Shown here piece by piece: positions 36,330-46,879 of a DNA stretch of 64,000 bases (position 1 is the stretch's first letter; each line of letters begins with the position of its first letter). The translations under genes were made by a program, and so were the position numbers. The DNA is taken from the NCBI RefSeq assembly GCF_965363235.1, contig NC_134841.1:49497078-49561077 (forward strand). The letters run 5' to 3'. The notes under the pieces were generated by a model. The model was given only the letters and a program-made list of their open reading frames with translations. It ran no database searches and was not told the DNA's origin. Source of the DNA: Mytilus galloprovincialis. Lineage: Eukaryota; Mollusca; Bivalvia; Mytilida; Mytilidae.

Positions 36330-39300
36330 ATGAAGCTTAGAAATGGAAAAATATTAAATACTAAACTCGTTCAAAGGGTATCTACACGTCTCAATCTTCA
36401 GAATCGCTTATCTAAAAATACTACAATAGCTAACGTTTTTAACAATAAAAATCGTGGTTACCCTTCTATCGATAAGTGTCATGCCAAAAAATGACTTACG
36501 TGTCCCCGTCTTTCCACCAACAATACAGTAAGGTCCACATTTAATGGTCGCACATTTTCTCTAAATTTTGAAACTGATATTACTTGAAAAACAAACAGTA
36601 TTATTTATTTACTCACATGAAACAAACCGGGATGCGGTATTCAGTACGTAGGTGAAACTGGGCGATATTTATCTAAACGCACGCAAGAACACCTGTATCG
36701 TTTTAAAAGACCCAATAAATTCAAAAGTATCATTTATCAACATCTTAAGAAGCACAGTCATCCTATTAAATATTTAACAGTTCAACCTTTAGAAGTAGTA
36801 AATAAGCAGCCTGGTGAATCTCATTCCAAGTTTGTACGATCACGAAAAATAAATGAATTAAATTGGATTAAAAAATTACAGACAGTCTACCCTCTCGGTC
36901 TTAATGATAATATCATGGGAATTGGCAATATATCAAGAACCGATTCTGTTAACATTTTGGATATAGTTTCTAAAACTGTTCGTAAAAATCGTTCTCATGG
37001 ACGCAGAAAAAATCGCAATCAAAGAAAATTTCGGACCAACCATACAAATATTTCGGACCTAATTTCCATTTCAAAAAACAACGGCAGACATTATCTGTTA
37101 ACCAAGCTTTGTTCTTTACCTATAAATAAATTAAATAAAATTTTAGAGGATTGCAACACAATTTCATATTACAGTCCTAAGTATGAAATTGTCCAAATTA
37201 TAATGGCATATTGTTATTCTAAACTGTTTCCAAAAATTGATCGCCCTGAAGATCATAAAAAACATTTTATTAAAATAAAGTATGTCAATAAAGGTTTTGA
37301 TTTTGTAAATATTGCCGGTATTTTTAACGACCATTCTGTTAAAGACCAAATTCCTGGATATTTTGATAATACTGAACTCCCTCTCATTTGTTATATTTAC
37401 AAGAAATCCACCCGAAAATATGTGTTTAATTATAGCCAATTGTGTAAAGATGTAAATATCACTGAAAATACACCTATGTCGTGTAATTGCAGTAATTCAG
37501 AATACACCTATGGACCAATTTCCCATGTTATAACAGGAGACCTTAACATCGTTCGCGACCGAGAGTTAAAATCATTCCTCAGTAAAGGACCTAAATATCG
37601 TCCCCCGTCAACTATTAACTGGAATGAGTGTCGTAATATCATCAACGACTCACTCCGCGCCTACTGTTTGAAATGGGTAAAACGGGAAAAAGCTGACAAA
37701 AAATCTTTGGACTCTTTTTTTAATTCAGTAATGAAGATAGTTGATATTCGAATACAACATTTTAAAGAACATTTTACCCTCAACAAAAACTATAAAAACC
37801 CTATTTCGCGTATCAAAAATAAACTAACAGAACTAGCCAAGGAATTTGTTTTTGTCCCGGCTGATAAAGCTGCGAATAATATCATTATTGTTTGACGTAA
37901 ATTTTATATAGAAGTTCTGCAAAAGGAAATCACGAATTCACCAACATTCCAACTGACTTCATTTTCAGAAAACGACATCTGTAACAAACATAAACTTTTA
38001 GCTACTTCTTTACAAGCAGAACCAAACACAATGAAAGTCCCAACTATGTACTGGCTTCCGAAGCTGCACAAAAAACCTTACAAATATAGATTTATTTCAT
38101 CTTCCAGCCATTGTTCAACTACTAAATTGTCTGTTTTACTTACTAGTACACTTGGTACAATAAAAAACCTGATAATAAATTGTTCAAATAAGGCCTTTGA
38201 AAATAGTGGAATTAATTACTTTTGGAGTGTCAAAAACTCGTTGGAAGTACTTGATAAATTGCATGCATATATTGGTGATTTTGAATCTGTTCAAAGTTTT
38301 GATTTTTCTACCCTATATACCACTTTGCCTCATATTCTTATTAAGAAAAAATTCACATCCCTAATTAACTGGGCATTTAAAAAGTCGGAATGCGAGTACA
38401 TATGTTCAAACTCTTTTAGATCATTTTTTAGTAGCAATAAACAAAAGAACTATGTCAATTGGACATGCTTTGATACTATTTATGCACTTGAATTTTTACT
38501 TGATAACATTTTTGTTCGCTTTGGAGATTCCGTATATCGTCAAGTTATTGGAATTCCAATGGGGACTAACTGTGCACCACTTATTGCGGACCTGTTTTTG
38601 TATTGTTATGAGTTACAATTTATGACTAAAATTAGCAAAGACCCATCAAAACAACATTTGATACAAAAATTTAACAATACTTTTAGATATTTGGATGATA
38701 TATTGGCTCTAAATAATGACGACTTCAGTATGTATACTAAAGAAATTTATCCTGTAGAACTTACTTTAAATAAAGCTAATGATAACAATGACCACTGCCC
38801 TTTCCTCGATCTTGATATCTATATCATAAACGGGAAACTTAATACAAAAATTTATGATAAAAGAGATGATTTTTCATTTCCTATTGTTAATTATCCATTT
38901 TTAGATGGTGACGTTCCCTTGTCACCATCTTATGGTGTTTATATATCTCAACTTGTACGATTCGCTCGTGTATGTAACAATGTATTAGATTTTAGCGAGA
39001 GAAATTTATGTATTACTGAAAAATTATTACACCAGGGTTTTCGATATCACAAACTGGTCAAAACATTTACTAAATTTTATCACCGGTATAAGGAAATAAT
39101 TCGTAAATATAACTCAACATGCAGACATCTTATACGTTCAGGTATTTCACATCCAAAATTTTATGGAAATATTCTTTATAAAGCACAAAAATGTCAGTAT
39201 TCTCCTCAGAAACTAACAAAACCTTTAAATAGACTTATTAAAAGGGGATATAGTTACGATACTGTTGTCAGGTCATTAAAGATTGCATATTTTGGCCTTA

Positions 39301-39338
39301 ACATTGATTCACTGATAGGGTCTTTGCATCGAAACTAA
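36330..39338 (+). CDS. Naiad GIY-YIG endonuclease-reverse transcriptase, putative selenoprotein
   Basis: One frame of 1002 codons plus TAA, broken only by TGA at 36492, 36585, 36618 and 37893 (residues 55, 86, 97 and 522). The 36330 ATG starts MKLRNGKIL. Domains in order: a small N-terminal region (CHAKK-U-LTCP); GIY-YIG endonuclease with GIQYVGETGR (103-112), Arg117, His121 and a HLKKHSH segment near 138-144; CxC linker with Cys385 and Cys387; PADKAANN finger motif just before residue 522; RT motif A FDFSTLYTTLP (Asp658); IPMGTNCAPL; catalytic YLDD (789-790). Residues 86 and 97 occupy the two Cys positions of the CCHH zinc site of Penelope-type endonucleases, and residue 522 a position usually Cys. 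The element would copy its RNA into the genome by target-primed reverse transcription. No frameshift is seen, so activity is possible. Confidence 0.85.
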
Positions 39339-39385
39339 ACACATTTATTTCTAAAAAAACAGTTGTTGGCATGACACGGGTTATG

Positions 39386-39464
39386 TTCTTCTCATATATT
39401 TTATGATAGTATGATACTAAACCCCTAACGGGAGGGATTGTACCTGATATTCATATGATGAAGA
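39386..39464 (+). promoter_or_regulatory. SECIS-like hairpin in the 3' untranslated region of Naiad copy A
   Basis: It starts 48 bases after the stop codon. Lower stem TTCTTCTCATAT pairs with ATATGATGAAGA (one bulge). After an internal loop comes 5' core ATGA (39403-39406) opposite 3' core TGAT (39445-39448), the expected site of the tandem G.A pairs. The upper stem GTATGAT pairs with ATTGTAC, an unpaired AAA (39419-39421) sits in the apical part, and a CCC/GGG mini-stem closes the top (type II-like). These are the invariant parts of eukaryotic SECIS elements, which recruit the machinery that recodes UGA as selenocysteine. Confidence 0.75.
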
Positions 39465-39977
39465 CATAATCTTTCAATCAGTTTAATTGAGGTCTGGAGC
39501 TGGCATGTCAGTTAACTGCTAGTAGTCTGTTGTTATTTATGTATTATTGTCATTTTATTTATTTTCTTTTGTTACATCTTTTGACATCAGACTCGGACTT
39601 CTCTTGAACTGAATTTTAATGTGCGTATTGTTATTCTTTTACTTTTCTACATTGGCTAGAGGTATAGGGGGAGGGTTGAGATCTCATAAACATGTTTAAC
39701 CCCGCCGCAATTTTGCGCCTGTCCCAAGTCAGGAGCCTCTGGCCTTTGTTAGTCTTGTATGATTTTAAATTTTAGTTTCTTGTGTATAATTCGGAGTTTA
39801 GTATGACGTCCATTATCACTGTACTATTATGCATATTTTAGGGGCCAGCTGAAGGACACCTACGGGTGCGGGAATTCTCGCTACATTGAAGACCCATTGG
39901 TTGCCTTCGGCTGTTGTTTGCTCTATGGTCGGGTGGTTGTCGCTTTGACATATTCACCATTTCCTTTCTCAATTTTA

Positions 39978-40580
39978 TTTGTTGCCGAAACGTACATAAA
40001 TATCATCAAGGAGAAAATTAACAGCTACAATCATCTCATCACACCTCCAATAAGTATATCTAGCATATTTACCTTTCTCATTAGAGAAGAAGGCTTTAAA
40101 TGAGTTGCAGCAAATGTATTTGCATTCAGCTTTACCAAACGACCATTTAATTAAATAGGAAAACTTTTGTTTAATAAGATAGCGTGGAAGTGCAGTGTAA
40201 AGAGTAGAAAAATCAAAACTGTCAACAGAATCAAAAGGACCATCAAAAACACGTAATTTATCTAAAATATCCAAAGAATTTTTTACACTCCAAAAATGGT
40301 TTATGCCACTATGTTTATATATTTTATTACAATAGTTTATGATAAGCTCTTTAATAGCAATTAATGAACTAGTTAAGAGCACTGAAAGATTAGTTGTAGA
40401 ACACTTACTAGAGGCCGAGATGAAACGGTATTTAAATGTTTTTTGTGTAGTTTAGGTAGCCAATACATAGTAGGGACCTTCAAATGTTCAGAAGAAGCCT
40501 TAAGCTTTGATGTCGTTGTGATATGTTTGTTTACTATATGACTCTCTGTGGAGCGGATGAACTTGAATGTAAATGAATTT
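39978..40580 (-). pseudogene. Element B, RT N-terminal part
   Basis: The minus strand reads KVPTMYWLPKLHKKH, then (after a frameshift near 40435) a segment up to INHFWSVKNSLDILDKL, FDFSTLYTALPRYLIK and FLLDDIYVRFGN, where the plus-strand Naiad was inserted. Together with 35907-36090 and 34750-35338 it makes one diverged copy, truncated at its own 5' end near 40580. Confidence 0.7.
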
Positions 40581-41163
40581 AAAATTTTAAAAATTTAAAT
40601 TTAAAAAGTCGGGCTACACTAATGAAAAAGTTTAGAAAATAAGTATTAATAACTTGCGAACGTTTCAAATCCCAAGTAAACATCACTGTTCATAAGCCAT
40701 GGAATTAGCCATATCAGGCGGGTAATAATATTACACGGCAACATTTTTATCAATTATTATTAACCAATTTACTACAATATGTATAGAAATGCCCATGCTT
40801 TATAAAAGGAAAATTTCGACAACTTGCTGGTCATTATGAACGGAGAAATTGCTACAGCCAGTCATTACGAAATTTCAGTCATGCATTACGAAATCACGCC
40901 CGTGCATTTCAACCATCCTTGGCCATTATTAATACCTCGGGCATGTTACAGGGCCAATATGGAAGAGTCCGTACATTAATACTATAGTAATTGATAAAAA
41001 TGTTGTGTAATATGTCTTTCAGGTAATCATGAAGTGGTTTGAACTTTTGACAATGTACAAATAGGTGATAGTTTCAATAAAAAAAATGTATTTCATATCG
41101 TCGGATTAAAACCTGAAAGAAAGACCGGCAAAATAGCGCCAATGATTGTCAATATATCAGAAT
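40581..41163. other. Intergenic DNA, no gene seen
   Basis: Includes 'gcattacgaaatcacgcccg'-like short internal repeats around 40850-40900. No coding or RNA gene is supported. Confidence 0.4.
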
Positions 41164-41228
41164 AAGGATTTGTATAGTAAGACAGGGACTAGAAAGTCCC
41201 TGAGTAAGACTAAGCTATACAGATCCTT
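41164..41228. repeat. Two-tier hairpin
   Basis: Outer arms AAGGATTTGTATAG and CTATACAGATCCTT enclose an inner hairpin AGGGACT/AGTCCCT with a 4-base loop. The phrase AAGGATTTGTATAG recurs at 41651 and inverted near 42050-42064, so the hairpin may be the end of a small repeat family. Confidence 0.5.
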
Positions 41229-41283
41229 GCTCAGTCTGACCGTGAGATATATATACTAGGTCATACTAGTATTTTCGGTTCCC

Positions 41284-41427
41284 AGGGGCGAATCCAGCTA
41301 TTTTGAAAAGGGGTGTTCCCAACCTAGGACAAAAACTCCAACTATATGTCCCCATTCCAATGCATTGATCGGGCAAAAAAAGGGGGGTTCCAACCCCGGA
41401 CCCCCCCTCCCCCCTGGATTCGCCAAT
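41284..41427. mobile_element. Short MITE-like repeat, GGCGAATCCAG ends
   Basis: Terminal inverted repeats GGCGAATCCAG and CTGGATTCGCC enclose about 120 bases with 'tgtccccattccaatgcattgatc' and G- and C-runs. Related copies lie at 57411-57560 and, degraded, at 12996-13105. Confidence 0.6.
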
Positions 41428-41879
41428 GGGTTCCTGATTGCATACTCCATTCAAGGTAACAATGAGATGTAGAGGATTAATTAACGTGAGGATATTAGCT
41501 ACTGACTTCTATGGTCTAGCTGACTATAGGCCTACTACACAAAGTGAAACACGATTTTTTTTTATCGAAACATGAATATATTGCTTAATTTTCACGCGGT
41601 TTTTATTTTACAACAAACCAAAAAAATGAAATTATGCAACTTGCCTCCAACAAGGATTTGTATAGTAAGTTTCTTTAATTGCCCTCTTTACATGATAACC
41701 TCAGAAGAGATGTGACTGATTATATAAAAAAAAAAACCCAGTTTAGATAATTCAAACTGAAAAGATCTTTTTTCATGGATAATGATTAATGAAGATAGCA
41801 GATTTTTATCTATTTTATGTGCATACCTCGAAAAAGGCCTGCAACTTAGAAAATCAGAAAATTAGTTAACTTAAATACT
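41428..41879. other. Intergenic DNA, no gene seen
   Basis: AT-rich. It contains a repeat of the 'caaggatttgtatagtaag' phrase at 41649-41667 and nothing else supported. Confidence 0.35.
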
Positions 41880-42056
41880 CTAAAAGATATAAAATTTATC
41901 TCCCCTTGACCACTGATTCTTTCCTCATGCATTTGAATTATTATTTTATATTTCTTTAATCACTCTGTAATGTTTATGTCATGTTGTAATTAATGTTATG
42001 CTCTTAATGGGCCCTTTAATTTGGAACTTGAATAAAAATATTGTATTGTATTGTAT
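41880..42056 (+). mobile_element. LINE 3' end with TATTG tail
   Basis: 'cttaatgggccctttaattt' and 'ggaacttgaataaaaata' lead into a short TTGTA repeat tail (TATTGTATTGTATTG). An 'AATAAAAAT' box followed by a pentanucleotide microsatellite tail is typical of several mollusc LINE 3' ends. The coding part is absent; the left boundary is approximate. Confidence 0.45.
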
Positions 42057-43201
42057 ACAAATCCTTTCCCCCAATGATCATACACATACACAACTGGATT
42101 TATTTTTTCTGTGTATTTATTGCATTTTAATTAACTAAATAGTACTTTTTAACCGATATGTGCAGAGATACAATTATTATTACTATACAAGTATTTTATT
42201 TCTCTGATTATCGACGGCAATTTTATAATCCCGGAAAAGATATCCGATATGGGTTTATATTTAACCATCTATCATGCACTTCCTGTTAGCTTTAGAAACG
42301 GAAAAAAGTTTGTGAACAGTGATGAATGTGTCGATGATCTAAATTGTAACTTTCTAATTGATCTACTGGTCAGAAGGGGAGGTCCATTGTGTTTATCTAA
42401 ATGTATTATTGAAACCTCTTACTTCCTTTTCACATGTAGTACAATCAGTCTTTGTAATTGTAGTTCTACAGTTAAAGGGTTTGTCTGAATCCAAGAAAAG
42501 AATTGACATTTTCTACAATACATCATGTATCAATATCTTAAACGTCTGGTGGCCTTAAGCTAAACAATAAATCTTTTTGTTGGTCAGACAGAGGTTTGGA
42601 TAAACTGTCATAACTGTACAATCAAGATTTAATTAATTAATTAAAATGACAACCAGACAGGGGACACCGGACTGATCCTTGGGATAGAGGAATAGTTTCA
42701 AAGAGATTCAAATAAAACAAATTGAACTTTTTACCATTATGGTGTTTCTGTTTTCTGTCCTGTGTCTCAGATGGTCCTAGTTGTCTTCATAGATGATCCT
42801 AGTTGTCTTTTTTGTAGACTGTTCATGTCTGTGACTTGTGCAAGCTAAGTGATTAATTCATCAGTATAATTATGTTCCTTTGCTTAGTTTGACAAAATTG
42901 AACCAAATTGGCTGCTGAAGCGAATTATTAAGGTATTTCCTCTATGTGAGGAAAGACCTTATTGTTTTTTTAATGTTTTTTTTTCTTCCAACATTTTTTT
43001 GACATGCCCTCCTCCTGTTTCTTTTGAAGTAATCAAGACCAAATATACATGTTGACCATCGATAGACCTCATCATGAAATATTACCAGATGAGGCTGTGT
43101 AGGATTTCATCATCCCCTTTGAGAGTTATAAATTCTATTTGAAGCAATTTCTTTTATTTGCATTTTACTTAAAAAGTAAAAGAGATAGATTCGAATTGAG
43201 A
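42057..43201. other. Intergenic DNA, no gene supported
   Basis: AT-rich. A short frame near 42249-42488 has no recognisable domain. Confidence 0.35.
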
Positions 43202-43504
43202 ATGGCAACATGTACAAGAACAGATGGCAATGTTAATAAACATAAACAATCAGTATGTTATCAACCCTTACAAGGAGTTATTTCCCTTGAAAAATTATAC
43301 ACATTTAAAAAATATGTCGATTTTGAGAACTGGAAGTCAGGAAAGAAATTAGGACCTTCACCAATAATCTTTAATTCATGTGGCCATCAATTTACACCCA
43401 GGTCAAAGGTTGCTGAGTGCAAAAAAAAAATAGTTTGCTGCATACATACTGTGTATAAAATGTTTCTCTCAACAAGCTCTACATTTTATACATTATTAAG
43501 CTAA
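43202..43504 (+). CDS. Possible small coding exon of unknown function
   Basis: From ATG 43202 (context GAGAATGG) a 100-codon frame reads MATCTRTDGNVNKHKQSVCY and onward, with a composition richer in Cys, Lys, Thr and Gly than the AT-driven frames around it. A possible donor, CCCAG|GTCAAA at 43401, would end it after GHQFTP. No domain is recognised. It could be the first exon of a host gene, a transposon relic, or chance. Confidence 0.25.
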   Translation: MATCTRTDGNVNKHKQSVCYQPLQGVISLEKLYTFKKYVDFENWKSGKKLGPSPIIFNSCGHQFTPRSKVAECKKKIVCCIHTVYKMFLSTSSTFYTLLS

Positions 43505-44380
43505 AAAATGTCTGACCGTCTTTTCAAAAGTTACATCAGGATAATTCTTATATAGTATAGTATTGTGTGTTTATCTTTTAAAAAGTAACAGATATCTCCC
43601 TATTACATGTATAAACTGCAAAAATGATCAGTAATTTAAGACCTTCAATTTGAGGTCAATGTCAGGTTGTCATGGAATTTAACCTTGACCTTGTGACATT
43701 TGAAAGGCCAAGTGGTCTTGAGTTGAATGGTGGTAATCATATGTCTCTATGACTTCCAGTTCCCAACTTTGGTATTGCATCATATATTTGATGATTCATT
43801 GTGATCTTGATGAATTTCGTAATTGTCCAAATATTTTTCTATAATGTTGTCTTTCAACTGCAGATCATTTATCCCTTAGCTGATTTGAGATATTTGTTGC
43901 TGTTTCAAAGATAATTCAGTTTGAAGTTTTACATTTCAAATATCAAATTGATGACCCTCAAAAATGAGTTGGGAAGGGTCATTGAGTGCATTTTTTTTCT
44001 ATATCAAGGTTGTTGTGACAAATGGAGGTCATGAGGTGTACATTTGAAATATCAAAATTATTGATCTCCAAAAATGAGGTGGATGGGGTTATTTGGAGCA
44101 AACTTTATTAAAAGAAAATCAAACTTTCTAGAAAATGGCATTGTTGCATATCAAATGAACTGTAATCAAGTCAACATTACAAATATCATACTTTGGATCT
44201 CAAACAATTGAGTTACAAGTTATTTCATATTTCACCTTTTAAATTATTAAATATTGAACAAAAAAATAAAGTATAACAATTTTTTCAGATCTCTTAACCA
44301 ATGTCCCTTTATATAATCAATTAGTAATCACATAATAAAATTCTAAAAATAAAATATCATTGGAAAACTGGAAATGTTTT
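43505..44380. other. Intergenic DNA, no gene seen
   Basis: Contains a repeated phrase 'atatcaaattgatgaccctcaaaaatga' / 'atatcaaaattattgatctc' at about 43938 and 44049, suggesting a decayed ~110-base duplication. Confidence 0.35.
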
Positions 44381-45060
44381 TAATGCCCCTCCGCTACCGT
44401 TTAACCTTTGTCAGTCTGTACGTACACATGTATGTACATCTGTACATTCCAAGTTGGTCTCCAATCTATAACTTGAGTTTGCAGCAACCAATGTTATGAT
44501 ACTTATACACAATACTTATAACCTCAAAACACAGAAATAGGCAGATCAGTTTTGAATTTTGGTTGCATCACTTTAATCGTTCTAGAGTTTTGTCTATTTA
44601 CAAATGGTAAAACTGCTGATTTTTTTGGTGTCTGTTTTCTTACTTAATATAATTTAGCCTCAATCAATGTTATGAAACTTATACACAATGCTTATTACCA
44701 CAAAACTTAAGATCAAGTTTGAATTTTGGGGGAGTCACTTTAACCAATCTAGAGTTATGGCCCTTTACAAATGTAACAATTACTGAATATTTTGTTTGTG
44801 TTCTCTTTAGTTAGCCTAAAGCAAATATGAAATTTATACACAATGCTTATTATCCGTAACTTAGAGGAAGTTTGAATTTTGGGGCTTCACTTTAACCAAT
44901 TTAGAGTTATGCCACTTTACAAATGTAAAGATTGCTGAATTTTTCATTTCCATTCTTTAACTTTAATTTTCCTCAACCAAATGGTATGAAATTTATATAT
45001 ACAATGCTTATTACCACAAAACACAGATCAATGTTGTATTTTTGGTTAGCTTGCATAGAC
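44381..45060 (+). repeat. Diverged AATGCCCC-type repeat with ~120-base tandem units
   Basis: Starts 'aatgcccctccgctaccg', a relative of the TATGCCCC family, followed by about four degenerate units containing 'acttatacacaatgcttatt' and 'gtcactttaaccaatctaga'. One unit of the same text occurs at about 49030-49210. The right boundary is uncertain. Confidence 0.5.
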
Positions 45061-45100
45061 TTTGGAGGTTCATATCATTTACATTTAATGTTTTTTATCA
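45061..45100 (+). repeat. Left arm of an inverted repeat flanking the AGCTCACC element
   Basis: GTTCATATCATTTACAT is found inverted at 46498-46514, and imperfect pairing extends on both sides. The pair encloses the element at 45150-46430. Confidence 0.6.
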
Positions 45101-45149
45101 AATTTTTTAACGATCAATTTTTAACCCGTGTAAGTTTATTGGACTTTTT

Positions 45150-46430
45150 AGCTCACCTGGCCCGAAGGGCCAAGTGAGCTTTTCCCATCACTTTGCGTCC
45201 GTCGTTGTCCGTCGTCGTTAACTTTTACAAAAATCTTCTCCTCTGAAACTGCTGGGCCAAATAAAACCAAACTTGGCCACAATCATCATTGAGGTATCTA
45301 GTTTAAAAAATGTGTGGCGTGACCCCGCCAATCTACCAAGATGGCCGCCATGGCTAAAAATAGAACATAGGGGTAAAATCCAGTTTTTGCTTATTACTCA
45401 AAAACCAAAGCATTTAGAGCAAATCTGACAGGGGTAAAATTGTTTATCAGGTCAAGATCTATCTGCCCTGAAATTTTCAGATAAATCAGACAACCCGTTG
45501 TTGGGTTGCTGCCCCAAAATTGGTCATTTTAAGGAAATTTCACCGTTTTTGGTTATTATCTTGAATATAATTATAGATAGAGATAAACTGTAAATAGCAA
45601 TAATGTTCAGCAAAGTAAGATCTACAAAAAAGTCAACATGACCAACATGGTCAGTTGACCCCTTAAGGAGTTATTGCCCTTTATAGTCATTTTTTGTCAA
45701 TTTTTCGTGAAGTTTTGTTATCTTGTACAAAAATCTTCTCCTCTGAAACTACTGAGACAAATTTAACCAAACTTGTCCACAATCGTCATTAGGGTATCTA
45801 GTTTAAAAAATGTGTCCGGTGACCCGGTCAACCAACCAAGATGGCCGCCACAGCTAAAAATAGAACATAGGGGAAAAATGCAGTTTTTGGCTTATGACTC
45901 AAAAACCAAAGCATTTAGAGCTAATCTGATATGGAATAAAATTGATTATCAGGTCAAGATCTATCTGCCCTGAAATTTTCAGATGAATCGGACAACCTGT
46001 TGTTGGGTTGCTGCCCCTGAATTGGTAATTTTAAGGAAATTTTGCTGTTTTTGGTTATTATCTTGAATATAATTATAGATAGAGATAAACTGTAAACAGC
46101 AATAATGTTAAGCAAAGTAAGATTTACAAATAAGTCAACATGATTGAAATGGTCAGTTAGCCCCTTTAGGAGTTATTGCCCTTTATAGTCAATTTTTAAC
46201 CATTTTTCGTAAATCTTAGTTATCTTTTACAAAAATCTTCTCCTCTGAAACTACTGGGACAAGTTCATTATAAATAGAGATAATTGTAAGCAGTAAGAAT
46301 GTTCAGTAAAGTAAGATGTACAAACACATCACCATCACAAAAACACAATTTTGTCATGAATCCATCTGCGTCCTTTGTTTAATATTCACATAGACCAAGG
46401 TGAGCGACACAGGCTCTTTAGAGCCTCTAG
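45150..46430 (+). mobile_element. AGCTCACC-family element, complete
   Basis: The 5' hairpin is AGCTCACCTGGCCC with its partner GGGCCAAGTGAGCT. Then come TCCGTCGTTGTCC-type sequence and nearly three tandem units of about 480 bases, each with 'cttctcctctgaaact' and 'aagatggccgcca'. The 3' end has AGGTGAGC (complementary to the 5' tip), hairpin AGGCTCTTTAGAGCCT and CTAG before T. No coding sequence. The other copies are at 57636-59420 (minus) and 63551 onward. Confidence 0.7.
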
Positions 46431-46484
46431 TTTTTACTATCAACATTGATAGTAAAAATAAAATCTGTTTAACATTGATAGTAA

Positions 46485-46520
46485 AAAAAAATGTTGGATG
46501 TAAATGATATGAACTTCCAT
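46485..46520 (-). repeat. Right arm of the inverted repeat flanking the AGCTCACC element
   Basis: Inverted match of 45061-45100. Between the element and this arm, 'aacattgatagtaaaaa' occurs twice. Confidence 0.6.
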
Positions 46521-46879
46521 AATCTTATATCATAGGACAAAGCTTTACCATGAAATCATTATTAGATTATGTATACTTCCCTTCTTTAAGTTTAAGAGGA
46601 ACTAGTCTGACATATGAAAAATCAATTTTTCAGTAGGACAAGACTACTCCAAAAGGAGTGTAGTATGATTAACCCTATAATGATTTCACTGTTCAGCTAA
46701 AAAGCAAGTTTGCCAAAGATATTACCCTTATTTACACACTAACATGTAGGCAATTTGCTGTAATATAATTATGATCTACAAAGTTTCATGAAGTTCTATT
46801 TTGTGGTTTCAGAGACAAAAATGTAGAAACTTTTATAATAAATTTTTATTTCTATTACAGGTTTTCTTAATCAAAAACA
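46521..46879 (+). other. Region just upstream of the LRR start codon
   Basis: Ends with 'tttctattacag' at 46860, a good splice acceptor, leaving a 19-base untranslated stretch before the ATG. An upstream untranslated exon is implied but not located. Confidence 0.45.

Larger units (their letters stand above)
36091..39977 (+). mobile_element. Full-coding-length Naiad-type Penelope-like retroelement (copy A)
   Basis: A 3887-base insert in element B. The flanks meet perfectly when it is removed: minus-strand FGN at 39981-39989 continues through one Lys codon into VYRQVVGIP at 36090, and TTT is present at both borders (36088-36090 and 39978-39980). It contains a 5' leader of about 240 bases, one long frame with four UGA codons, a SECIS-like hairpin and a 3' untranslated tail ending 'ttctcaatttta', the same tip as other copies. 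N-terminal endonuclease plus C-terminal RT with a CxC linker is the published hallmark of Naiad/Chlamys Penelope-like elements. Confidence 0.85.

Noticed and set aside
36915..37895. A separate 326-codon gene starting at ATG 36915
   Set aside because: The frame is open upstream through the GIY-YIG domain and only interrupted by TGA codons; it is an internal Met of the same protein.
39369..39385. 'ggcATGAcacgggtt' as the SECIS 5' core
   Set aside because: No matching upper stem or TGA partner at suitable distance; the ATGA at 39403 gives a complete structure.
41649..42064. AAGGATTTGTATA / TATACAAATCCTT as ends of one transposon
   Set aside because: The interior ends in a LINE tail, and the same phrase also occurs at 41164, so the pairing may be coincidental reuse of a common repeat.
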